DNA of 64,000 bases from UMGS1601 sp900553335. GTDB lineage: Bacteria > Bacillota > Clostridia > Oscillospirales > Ruminococcaceae. Position numbers and translations under genes: made by a program. Below are positions 8,703 through 16,520 of this stretch, in pieces. The notes under the pieces are model-generated. The model saw nothing but the letters and a program-made list of their open reading frames with translations, was not told the DNA's origin and searched no databases. The stretch covers positions 1-64,000 of the forward strand of contig CALEUW010000008.1 in the NCBI GenBank assembly GCA_937920725.1, in the 5' to 3' direction. Positions within the stretch are counted from its first letter, which is position 1, and every line of letters begins with the position of its first letter.

Positions 8703-9030
8703 TTTAGTTTCCTTTCCTTGATGTACTTTTTTTGTACGAAATGCATTAAACTTGTATGAAAAAATACAACTATCGCATGTTACAATACAAACATAGCAAA
8801 AGCAGTCACAACAGTATTTGTTAGATTACAAAACAAGCAACGAGAGAGTCTAACAGAAATTTTCTAATAATTATATTGCAATACTGCTTTTGTAAACAGC
8901 TTGCAAGCAAAAATAATGTAATAGGAGGTATAGGGATTAATCTATTGAATATTAAAAATTAATGAAGAATATATTTTAAATAGAACGAAGTTAGTCGTTT
9001 TTGCGATTAAATATCAAGGAGGTTTAATAA
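8703..9030. promoter_or_regulatory. Divergent intergenic region with nested inverted repeats
   Basis: This 328-base region lies between the STAND gene (leftward) and the holin gene (rightward). TTGTAT and ATACAA flank a 6-base spacer at 8752-8769, an operator-like site near the STAND promoter. CAAAAGCAGT (8797-8806) pairs with ACTGCTTTTG (8883-8892), and inside it TGTTAGA (8819-8825) pairs with TCTAACA (8849-8855). A competing pair is CAGTATT (8812-8818) with AATACTG (8880-8886). This could be a regulatory site or a structured RNA. AAGGAGG precedes the holin ATG. Confidence 0.45.
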
Positions 9031-9435
9031 ATGACAGAATTAATGAAGCAAGAATATTATCTAAGTAAAGCAATAGTGGCTACTTTAGGCAGATTTGATA
9101 GTCTATTATGCACATTCTTTATCTTTGTAGTAGTAAACATAATTACCACTATAATCGCATCAATATTAAAACGAGAACGCTTAGGTCGTATTGTTTTTGA
9201 GATTTTACTGCAAAAATTTACGGAGTTTCTAATAATAATAATCGTTAATACGCTTTTTTGGAGCATAGAGTGCGTAAATACTTTTAGAATACTTATAATC
9301 ACTTTTTATATTGCCAATGAGGGATTAGAAATCTTATCAAACTCATATGATATTGGCATACCAATTCCACCAAAACTAAAACAAGTTTTAAAGCATCTCT
9401 TACATAAAACTGACAGTGAAAACAAAAAGCGATAA
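9031..9435 (+). CDS. Holin-like membrane protein (phage holin family)
   Basis: The 134-aa protein has two or three hydrophobic segments and ends with FYIANEGLEIL...GIPIPPKLKQVLKHL and a basic tail, the hallmark of the toxin-secretion/phage-lysis holin family found in Gram-positive prophages. Holins form membrane lesions that release endolysins. No endolysin or other phage gene is next to it, so it is a solitary copy: a prophage remnant, or a membrane effector of the neighbouring STAND locus (inference). AAGGAGG lies 9 bases before the ATG. It is transcribed away from the STAND gene. Confidence 0.75.
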   Translation: MTELMKQEYYLSKAIVATLGRFDSLLCTFFIFVVVNIITTIIASILKRERLGRIVFEILLQKFTEFLIIIIVNTLFWSIECVNTFRILIITFYIANEGLEILSNSYDIGIPIPPKLKQVLKHLLHKTDSENKKR

Positions 9436-9558
9436 AACCAGATTATTTGATTATTAACCAAAGATAAAAGATCTAAATTAAAAATAGGGATGAAAATGAA
9501 CTTTTCCCCAATATGAAGATATCAAAAAAGCTTTTATAACAGCAAATTAAATTCAAAC

Positions 9559-9597
9559 CACAAACTGATTTCGTATTTTAAGCGAAGTCAGTTTGTG
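9559..9597. repeat. Inverted repeat in the gene-free stretch 9436-10118
   Basis: CACAAACTGATTTCG and CGAAGTCAGTTTGTG form a near-perfect stem with a 9-base loop, 124 bases after the holin stop. There is no T run, so a terminator role is uncertain. The remaining bases to 10118 are strongly AT-rich and G-poor on the plus strand; I see no gene there. Confidence 0.5.
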
Positions 9598-10120
9598 CTC
9601 TAAATGCAATGATGAATCGATGCACCCTATAATACCGTACAATATGTCACCTATCCATCTCACTACTTACTGAGTTCTATTGTGTTGTATCTCATCTTAT
9701 ATACCATTTTCCTCAAGAACTTGTATCATTTTCTTTTTATTTTATCTCTTATAATTCTTGCCATATGCCTATATACAAATTCATAATAAAATTCTCAATT
9801 ACACTTAACTTACAATAATATTTTACCTTTATCTTTAACATATGTCACTTCTCTTATTTAACAAAATTCACTTAATTATTTTATTTAATCCTACAAACTT
9901 TATCAACCCGACAGATTTCAACATTTTTATAAATAAAAACATGTTATAATAATTAGCGATTTTGTTGAACTATATATCTTCCATGTTGAAGAAATCAATA
10001 TGCACCATACTTGACATTATTTATAAGATCTCTTTGGAATTACTATAAAAATTGAAGAGTAGATAAATATTTGACGATTGCACAGGCCGAGAACAATAAT
10101 TATGGTACTAATACTAAATA

Positions 10121-10149
10121 AAAAACCCCTGGCATAGCCGGGGATTTTT
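10121..10149. terminator. Terminal hairpin of the IS200 element / tnpA terminator
   Basis: CCCC-T-GGC, ATA, GCC-GGGG form the stem; on the minus strand it is followed by six T residues, so it can end tnpA transcription. Confidence 0.75.
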
Positions 10150-10222
10150 CATATGCGGGCATAGCCCTATGTTACTAGCTGCACCTCAAGGTGCATGATG
10201 GTCTGACACTTGCGTACTCTCC

Positions 10223-10654
10223 TTACTTGCGACCCGTAAACGGGTTACTGTATTCTGAGAAACTTAGCTGATTTTGTATGTATTCTGCTATTCGCTTGGC
10301 ATTCTTCCCTGCAGTATCTACATAAAATCCTCTGCACCAAAAACTTCTGTTCCCATACTTGTACTTTAAATTCCCATGCCTTTGGTGTATTATCAGACTG
10401 CTCTTTCCTTTCAGAAATCCCATAAATCCCGATACACTCATCTTCGGCGATATTTCTATCAGCATATGTATATGATCCGCACATACTTCTGCTTCTATTA
10501 TCTTAACCCCTTTCCAATTGCATAATTCTCTTAATATTTTTCCTATCTCTAACTTATACTCATTGTAAAATATCTTCCTTCGATATTTAGGCGCAAACAC
10601 TACATGATATTTGCAATTCCAGCTTGTGTGTGATTAACTATTATTGTTGTTCAT
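10223..10654 (-). pseudogene. tnpA: IS200-family transposase TnpA, interrupted by a stop at codon 7
   Basis: The reading frame from ATG at 10654 begins MNNNNS, then a TAA at 10636-10634, then SHTSWNCKYHVVFAPKYRR, which is the ordinary TnpA N-terminus of this family with one Leu codon changed to stop. The rest is intact: DHIHML (the HUH metal site), MGFLKGKSS, and a tyrosine-containing CRGFYVDT and YIQNQ region. AAAGGAG lies before the original ATG, which supports that start. A GTG at 10600 could restart translation but would lose the first beta strand, so the element is probably immobile unless helped in trans. Confidence 0.88.
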
Positions 10655-10760
10655 CAACTTTCAACTCCTTTGTTTTAAACCTTAGTATAGTTTGTCAGAC
10701 CATACTTCCATTTTATTACTCAGGAGTTGTTTTTTTCAATTCACCGCTTAAGCTCCTCTG

Positions 10761-10785
10761 AACTCCCGGCACAGCCGGAAGTTTT
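10761..10785. repeat. Terminal hairpin at the other end of the IS200 element
   Basis: AACTCCCGGC and GCCGGAAGTT pair across ACA with one mismatch, followed by TTTTC. From here to 11039 there is only a wobble-paired hairpin near 10806-10829 (AGCCGGCTG/CAGTCGACT) and no supported gene. Confidence 0.55.
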
Positions 10786-11039
10786 CGTTTGACAAAAAAA
10801 GCCGGCTGATTTTTACGCCAGTCGACTTATAAAGAAATACTATTTAATTGAATGATTCAAAAAATAGATCCTCATTAACGATGTGGATCCCTCAAGTTTT
10901 CACACCATATTCTCTTGTTAAAAATAACTTACATTTCATTGCTAGTAACCTACTTGTTGGGTTTTGATAGTAATGCGGTTGCCAAACCTTTACTATTATA
11001 TCATACTTGGAGGTTATTTTTACTAAAGCTAACAAACAT

Positions 11040-11072
11040 AAAAGAGGCAGACCATAAAAATCTGCCTCTTTT
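11040..11072. terminator. Bidirectional terminator of the dockerin-protein gene
   Basis: AAAAGAGGCAGA and TCTGCCTCTTTT form a perfect 12-bp stem with a 9-base loop and T runs in both directions, 31 bases beyond the stop of the leftward gene. Confidence 0.88.
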
Positions 11073-11102
11073 AGTTGTAACACTATATAGGAAAATTTCG
11101 TA

Positions 11103-13355
11103 TTACCAAAGTGACTTTACGCTCTTTGCATGACTGTTGATCATACCAACATCTGCTGTTGAGATAGCTTCATCAACCTTTACATTTGCACAATCAAACT
11201 TATATCCTTCAAGCAAATTTACTCCCTTTGCATGTGAATTTGCCATTCCTACGTCTGCTGTTGTTATCTTTCCGTCGCCGTTTACATCACCTATCAGATT
11301 AAGTTCAACGTCCTGCTTGATGTCATCTGTTCCAACTGTGATCTCATATGATCTGGAAGTATAATTTCCTCCCTCAACTACAAGCGTGCAGCTTCCTTCT
11401 TCAAGGCCTTCTATAACATATTCGCCCATGCTTGCTGCAGTTGCAGTAATCTCAGTTCCGTCTGCTGCAACTGCCTTTACTGTCAACTCTGTTTTAGCAT
11501 TTTTGTCTGAAACTGTGATTGTTCCTAACAAAGTTCCTGTTGTTTTCAGTTCAAGTCCCAAAACTGCGTCCTCTATTGCTTTTGCATATGCGTCAACAAT
11601 GTCCTGTTCTGTGATGTTTTTTCCCTCTACTACTGCCGCTACTGCATCTGTTACTGCCTTGGCAGTTTCATTTGTGTACACGCTTAAATCAGCAGGTACC
11701 TTTGCCTTAGCTGCATCAACAGCCGTATAATCTGCCGGCTTGTATACAAGTCCTGAAATTGCATTATTGATTGCCTTTGCTGCATTTGAAGCGTCAGTAT
11801 CTGTTGCATAAATATCTGACTCAACTTCTTTTCCTGATGCAACTGCTTCGCTTAAAGCTTTGGCAGATTCTTCAGTGCAAATATCTGAATCTATCTTCGA
11901 AGCGTCTGCAATAGCTTTTTCAAGCTCTGTTATATCTGCAAGATACGCAATGTTTGCATATCCCGCACTCTCTACGTTTGATTCTGTCGTGCTTCCCTTA
12001 TACACATGAAACAAAGGATCACCATCAAACATCTGATTTGCAGTGTTCTTTTTAGGTCCTGCGATGTCAACTGACTTTGCAAGAATATATACATCGCTTA
12101 CTGCATTACAGCCAGTGAACATTGCTTCAGCGATCGTTGCACCTTCTTCAATTATAACCGTTTTAATACCATCACAGCTTGAAAACAGCTTGTTTGCACG
12201 TGCTGCATTTCCTTCACCGTTTTTTATGTATGAAAGCCCTTTAGGAATTCTTATTTCCGTGATCAAATCACATTCATAAAAAACAGTTCCGCCGAAAGTA
12301 ACGCCTTCAGGGATATCTACAGAAGATATCTTAGTGCGTGCAAATGCCTGCTGTCCAACAGATTTGAGTGATGATGGCAATACAAGGCTGCCCGACAAAT
12401 TTGACTTGTAAAATGCCATCCTACCTATAGTTTTAACACCTTCAGGTAAGCAAAAATTTTCCATAGTAATCGGCGCCTTATTAAATGCATAGTCACCGAT
12501 TGACTTGAGAGTTGAAGGAAGCTTTAAATTCTTAAGCTTCGGGCATGTCGCAGCATATGAATCATAATCGTCGCTTCTTCCGAAAGCTGTGTCACATATA
12601 CCGGTTATCTCAGAATTTTCCATATCAACAGTTTCAACCAGTGATGTAAACTTTTGGAATCCGTTCTTTATATTAATTTCTCCGCTTCCGCTGAAGGTAA
12701 GCGTCTTTGTTGTTTCATTCCATGACCATGACGACTTAATTCCTGCCGGTCCTGATGTTTCAGTTTCTGCTGCTAAAACTAAAGGCTCACGGTTTTTAAC
12801 CTCAGGAAAAGGCTCGCTTTCGGTAATATACTCTAAATCTGCATCTGTATACTTCAAACCTTCTTTAAATGAAGCCTCTGTTGTGCTGTCTTTATATACA
12901 TGCCATTTTGTTCCGCTTCCCGGATCCGGATACATTCCAGTATTTCCGGAAAATTTATTTTCTATTACTTTACTGAACATCCATACATCCATCAGCTTGT
13001 TTGTCATCCGAGATGATAAACAATGTCCGAGTTTTTCAAGAGATGAAGGAAACACTATTTCTTTGACATTAACACAGTAAGTAAACATATTACTGGATAT
13101 CTCTGTAATGCCTTCTTCAACAACTATTCTCTTTATGCTTGATGAGTAATCATACCACCCTTTGTAACTGCTGACTGTTCCTGTACCGGATATAACGAGA
13201 GTATCATCAGAATTGATAAACCAAGTTGCATTATCTCCGCAGCTTCCGGAAAGCTCAACACCATCTGCACCAAAAGTGCTGAATGATGAAAATGCAGCCG
13301 TAGAAACTGCTACCGCAGCAGCTATTAAACCGCTTATTAGTCTTTTGAATTTCAT
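11103..13355 (-). CDS. Secreted LRR / FIVAR / dockerin protein
   Basis: The 750-aa protein starts at MKFKRLISG, because AACCTCC on the plus strand gives GGAGGTT upstream; the longer frame to 13388 lacks a ribosome site. Layout: signal peptide 1-30; BspA-like leucine-rich repeats (motifs such as ITEISSNMFTYC, LKSIGDYAFNKA and GVKTIGRMAFYKS) to about 480; two FIVAR-like helical segments (about 485-610); a carboxypeptidase-regulatory-like beta domain; and a C-terminal type I dockerin starting GDVNGDGKITTADVG. Dockerins anchor proteins to cohesin-bearing scaffolds of cellulosome-type complexes, so this is probably a surface or complex-bound binding protein. No catalytic domain is visible. The second dockerin repeat is degenerate (N-x-K-x-D). 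It is a single-gene unit. Confidence 0.85.
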   Translation of the reverse strand: MKFKRLISGLIAAAVAVSTAAFSSFSTFGADGVELSGSCGDNATWFINSDDTLVISGTGTVSSYKGWYDYSSSIKRIVVEEGITEISSNMFTYCVNVKEIVFPSSLEKLGHCLSSRMTNKLMDVWMFSKVIENKFSGNTGMYPDPGSGTKWHVYKDSTTEASFKEGLKYTDADLEYITESEPFPEVKNREPLVLAAETETSGPAGIKSSWSWNETTKTLTFSGSGEINIKNGFQKFTSLVETVDMENSEITGICDTAFGRSDDYDSYAATCPKLKNLKLPSTLKSIGDYAFNKAPITMENFCLPEGVKTIGRMAFYKSNLSGSLVLPSSLKSVGQQAFARTKISSVDIPEGVTFGGTVFYECDLITEIRIPKGLSYIKNGEGNAARANKLFSSCDGIKTVIIEEGATIAEAMFTGCNAVSDVYILAKSVDIAGPKKNTANQMFDGDPLFHVYKGSTTESNVESAGYANIAYLADITELEKAIADASKIDSDICTEESAKALSEAVASGKEVESDIYATDTDASNAAKAINNAISGLVYKPADYTAVDAAKAKVPADLSVYTNETAKAVTDAVAAVVEGKNITEQDIVDAYAKAIEDAVLGLELKTTGTLLGTITVSDKNAKTELTVKAVAADGTEITATAASMGEYVIEGLEEGSCTLVVEGGNYTSRSYEITVGTDDIKQDVELNLIGDVNGDGKITTADVGMANSHAKGVNLLEGYKFDCANVKVDEAISTADVGMINSHAKSVKSLW

Positions 13356-13600
13356 AAAAATAAACCTCCTAAAAATAGTGCAAAACACATAAGCTGTTTA
13401 CCAAAAAAAGCACAATTTGACTTATTTACAATAATTGCGTATATCACAATTCTGAAAAACAAACAACATATACATGGTCAGTAACAGCTTATAAATGTTC
13501 ATTAAAATTATATACTATTATTTCATAAAAATCTAGTGGCATTGTGTATAAAAACTGTAAGCAAATTTTGTTTCTTTTACTCAAATAATGTTTTATAAAC

Positions 13601-13680
13601 TATAACAACAACTATGCCCCGCCTCTAAGGAGCTAATGCTCGGTCGCTTGTTGAATGACGTGCGTTGCCCCTTATTGAAA
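13601..13680 (-). repeat. Structured intergenic repeat, copy A
   Basis: Read on the minus strand this copy starts TTCAATAAGGGGCAA, continues with ATTCAACAAGCGACC and CATTAGCTCCTTAG, and ends near TAGTTGTTGTTATA. It is the only copy in reverse orientation. It follows the terminator of the PRTase-like gene. The rest of the gap 13356-13724 is AT-rich and without a recognised gene. Confidence 0.75.
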
Positions 13681-13681
13681 A

Positions 13682-13710
13682 CCGCCCAAGAGCATAAACT
13701 CATGGGCGGG
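13682..13710 (-). terminator. Rho-independent terminator of the PRTase-like gene
   Basis: CCGCCCA and TGGGCGG, extended by GAG/CTC, form the stem; on the minus strand it is followed by TTTT. It lies 15 bases beyond the stop. Confidence 0.8.
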
Positions 13711-13724
13711 TAATAAATTCAAAG

Positions 13725-14354
13725 CTAAATTTTTGAATAACCAAAGCTGTTTACTAATGCATCCACTTTCTTTCCCGATTTGCAATGATCACATTCGCTT
13801 GGAATGCAAGTAGCATAACCAGGAATATCTTTATCTGTAAAAATTGATTTAACCGGCAAATCGTTTGACTCATCTATTGCCGAGAAAATAGCCGAAATAG
13901 CTACTAAATTTCCGTTATAATATTTCAGGCAATCTATCGCTCTGTTAATAGTTTTTCCTGTTGATGCAGAAGAAATAAGAAGCAAAACCTGTTTTTGCCA
14001 AATCTTGGACTGAGTGTTATCTCTAAAAATCATCTGATTGTTATAATTAAGCTCAGGCGTTATAACAGCAATATCCGAATCCTTATTAATTCCAGCTGAG
14101 CTTAGGCTCTCAGCAAGAAAAGCCCCAAGCATCTCCGTACCCTCAAGGCAAATAATAGTATCAATATGAGTTCCGGTATAATTCATTGCAAGATCACTTG
14201 CAGCTTCCTTAGCCATTTTATGGCTTGTCTTGATTGACGTCATATCTACATAATAGTTGATGTGAGAGTGATTCGTTGCAAAGTGTCCGGGAATAACGCT
14301 GATTTTAACCTTTTTATTTCTTGATGAAGAAATGATTTTTGCTCTGCTTTCCAT
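13725..14354 (-). CDS. Orotate phosphoribosyltransferase-like protein
   Basis: The 209-aa protein has the order of a type I phosphoribosyltransferase: a hydrophobic strand with IICLEGTEMLGAFLA, then VLLLISSASTGKT at the PRPP-loop position, then LVAISAIFSAID. Active PRTases carry two acidic residues before the loop (ED or DD); here they are replaced (I-S), so catalysis is doubtful. The C-terminus holds CIPSECDHCKSGK, a Cys pair that may bind metal. GGAGG precedes the ATG. It could be a regulatory or binding relative of PyrE. Confidence 0.6.
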   Translation of the reverse strand: MESRAKIISSSRNKKVKISVIPGHFATNHSHINYYVDMTSIKTSHKMAKEAASDLAMNYTGTHIDTIICLEGTEMLGAFLAESLSSAGINKDSDIAVITPELNYNNQMIFRDNTQSKIWQKQVLLLISSASTGKTINRAIDCLKYYNGNLVAISAIFSAIDESNDLPVKSIFTDKDIPGYATCIPSECDHCKSGKKVDALVNSFGYSKI

Positions 14355-14468
14355 TTGAAATCCTCCAATTCTATTTTAAATTTAATTCTTTAAGTAATTG
14401 TAACATATTTTATGTACTTTTGCAAGGGGAAAATAGTGTATTTTCAACAAAGTACTGTCGAAAAGAAA

Positions 14469-15350
14469 TTAAAGCTTTTTTAAAAAGTTACCTTCTACCT
14501 TTACACCTTCGTTTTCAATTATGAATGCGCCAGTATCGACAGAATAAACAATTCTCTTCAAATCAGGTATTTCATATTTTGAAAGACATATGCAAAGAAC
14601 CGTAGTATGCTTGTCTGTAAATCCTCCTGTTCCGTCCCAACATGTTACGCCTCTTCCAAGTGATTTGAAAATTTCTTCTTCGATCTTCTTAGCATCTCCT
14701 TTTGTAAACACAAGCGTCTGCACACTGATATTCTGTTGGTGAAGCTTATCTACGACTAAAGAATAAAACACTGTATAGATAACTGAATACACTAATATTG
14801 AAATGTCAAAAGTTATAAGACAAACTGCATATATGCACAGATTTATTGCAATATTCACCTTTCCGAATGACAGTGTTTTGTATTTCTTTGAACACATAAG
14901 TGCCACTATATCAAGTCCGCCGCCTGAGGCTGTCATGGTAAAGGTTAAGCCGGTGCCGATTCCCGAAACGATAGCTCCTATTATGCAAGATGTAAGCGTA
15001 TCCTCAATAATAGGCTTTCCCGGAACTACCAAAACTGATAAAAATATTGTTATAGTAACTGCTGTTACAGCTGTTTTAAAAATAAATCGCTTTCCGATAT
15101 ATTTATAGGCAATAAGGAAAATAGGAATATTTATCAAAAAAAACAAAATTCCTGAAACATCAATATTTGCAAACGGCAGTTTTAAAAAGTCAACCAGAAA
15201 GGTTCTTATAAGCTGACAAATACCCACAAGTCCTCCTGTGTATAAAGAATGGGGAACAATAAACAAATTGACTCCTGCTGAATACAAAAATCCGCCTAGA
15301 ACAGTAAGCACTACTTTTATAATTTCATTTTTTCTGATCACTTCGTTCAT
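14469..15350 (-). CDS. YitT family membrane protein
   Basis: This 293-aa protein has five hydrophobic segments (about 10-190) including GLVGICQLI and TASGGGLDIVA. A C-terminal soluble DUF2179 domain follows, with GRGVTCWDGTGGFTDK. This is the standard YitT build; the transported substrate of the family is unknown. Its ATG lies 12 bases after the stop of the methyltransferase gene, so the two are probably co-transcribed. Confidence 0.88.
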   Translation of the reverse strand: MNEVIRKNEIIKVVLTVLGGFLYSAGVNLFIVPHSLYTGGLVGICQLIRTFLVDFLKLPFANIDVSGILFFLINIPIFLIAYKYIGKRFIFKTAVTAVTITIFLSVLVVPGKPIIEDTLTSCIIGAIVSGIGTGLTFTMTASGGGLDIVALMCSKKYKTLSFGKVNIAINLCIYAVCLITFDISILVYSVIYTVFYSLVVDKLHQQNISVQTLVFTKGDAKKIEEEIFKSLGRGVTCWDGTGGFTDKHTTVLCICLSKYEIPDLKRIVYSVDTGAFIIENEGVKVEGNFLKKL

Positions 15351-15362
15351 AAAAATCTTCCC

Positions 15363-16469
15363 TTATTTAAAATACATATAAAGCTGACACTTGATCATTC
15401 CGTTATATAACTTTCTTCTTTTGTCAGCCTTTTTGCCGAAAAATTTCTCAAAATCCTCGTGAGGAGAAATGATATAGCAAGGATTTTCTTTATCCGGACA
15501 AAGTTTTTCTCCAAGAACCTTGTATAACCTCTCAGCACTTTTAATATCAAGCAGTCTTTCACCGTAAGGAGGATTGCAGACAGTAATGCAGTTTTTCATC
15601 GGCTTATATTTCATAATGTCCTGCTGTTTTATCAAAACCTTAGAGAAAACTCCGGCTTTTTTTGAGTTGGACTGGCTCAAATCTACACACATATCATCAA
15701 TATCAAAGCCATATGCTTTAAAGCTCCCATTCTTATCGATTGCCGCAATTGCAGCTTGTCTTTCTTCCTCCCAGAATTTTCTATCCATTGAACTCCATTT
15801 TTCGCCTGCAAAGCTTCTTCTTATTCCGGGAGCGACATTTAATGCCTTATACGCTGATTCGATCAGAAAAGTTCCCGAACCGCACATAGGATCTACTACG
15901 ATGCTCCCGCTTCTGACTCTTGCAAAATCAACTATTCCGGCAGCAAGTGTTTCTTTAATTGGTGCGTCATTTGAATTTCTGCGGTATCCTCTTTTATGGA
16001 GTCCTGCACCTGTAGTATCCAAATAAACGGAAACATTATTTTTTAAAATATTAAACTGAATCTGATATATGTCACCGCTTTCGTCAAACCATGAATTTCC
16101 ATATATATCTCGAAGCCTGTCAACAACAGCTTTTTTTATTATTCTCTGACAATCAGGTATGCTGTGAAGCTCTGAATTAATGCTATGCCCTTTAACGGGA
16201 AAAGCGTCTTTTTCACCAACAAACTCTTCAAACGGAATTTTTTTAATTCCCTGATAAAGCTCTTCAAAGCTAGCAGCTTTAAAACTACCCAGCTCTATCA
16301 AAACTCTTTCAGCTGTCGAGAGCCATAAATTTGCTCTTGCGACCATTTCAAATCCACCGTCAAAGGAAACCTTTCCATCAGATACGGAAACATTCTCTCC
16401 GCCGATTTTTTTTACTTCATAAGAAAGTACGCTTTCAAGACCAAAAAGACACGGACAAGTAATTTTCAT
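15363..16469 (-). CDS. THUMP-domain rRNA methyltransferase (RlmL/YpsC type)
   Basis: The 368-aa protein has an N-terminal ferredoxin-like/THUMP region and a Rossmann methyltransferase. SAM-binding VVDPMCGSGTFLIESA is near 190, and the catalytic CNPPYGERL near 298 matches the N6/N2-type NPPY motif. The family methylates 23S rRNA, guanine N2 in RlmL. GAGG lies 8 bases before the ATG. Confidence 0.88.
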   Translation of the reverse strand: MKITCPCLFGLESVLSYEVKKIGGENVSVSDGKVSFDGGFEMVARANLWLSTAERVLIELGSFKAASFEELYQGIKKIPFEEFVGEKDAFPVKGHSINSELHSIPDCQRIIKKAVVDRLRDIYGNSWFDESGDIYQIQFNILKNNVSVYLDTTGAGLHKRGYRRNSNDAPIKETLAAGIVDFARVRSGSIVVDPMCGSGTFLIESAYKALNVAPGIRRSFAGEKWSSMDRKFWEEERQAAIAAIDKNGSFKAYGFDIDDMCVDLSQSNSKKAGVFSKVLIKQQDIMKYKPMKNCITVCNPPYGERLLDIKSAERLYKVLGEKLCPDKENPCYIISPHEDFEKFFGKKADKRRKLYNGMIKCQLYMYFK

Positions 16470-16482
16470 AATAAAACCTCAT

Positions 16483-16513
16483 AATGGCTATCCGAATATA
16501 TCAGATAGCCATT
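16483..16513. terminator. Hairpin between the PBP gene and the methyltransferase
   Basis: AATGGCTATC and GATAGCCATT form a perfect 10-bp stem with an 11-base loop. The T run is better on the plus strand; on the minus strand it probably gives only partial termination. Confidence 0.6.
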
Positions 16514-16520
16514 TTCTATA

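Larger units (their letters stand above)
10119..10790 (-). mobile_element. IS200/IS605-type insertion sequence (tnpA only), approximate limits
   Basis: One transposase reading frame is flanked by terminal hairpins: CCCCTGGCATAGCCGGGG at 10126-10143 and AACTCCCGGC-ACA-GCCGGAAGTT at 10761-10783. A palindrome TGCACCTCAAGGTGCA lies at 10181-10196. TGGTCTGACA (10199-10208) is inverted at 10693-10702. The length of about 670 bp fits IS200. Exact ends cannot be set because this family makes no target duplication and has no terminal inverted repeats. Confidence 0.7.

Noticed and set aside
8796..8892. Retron-type msr/msd RNA next to the STAND gene
   Set aside because: Nested inverted repeats are present but no reverse transcriptase gene exists in the region.
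9600..9900. Decayed gene in the G-poor stretch after the holin
   Set aside because: Strand bias is strong, but no frame on either strand gives a recognisable protein segment.
10892..11133. Two short frames on opposite strands beside the dockerin gene
   Set aside because: They cross the perfect terminator at 11040-11072 and show no domain or ribosome site.
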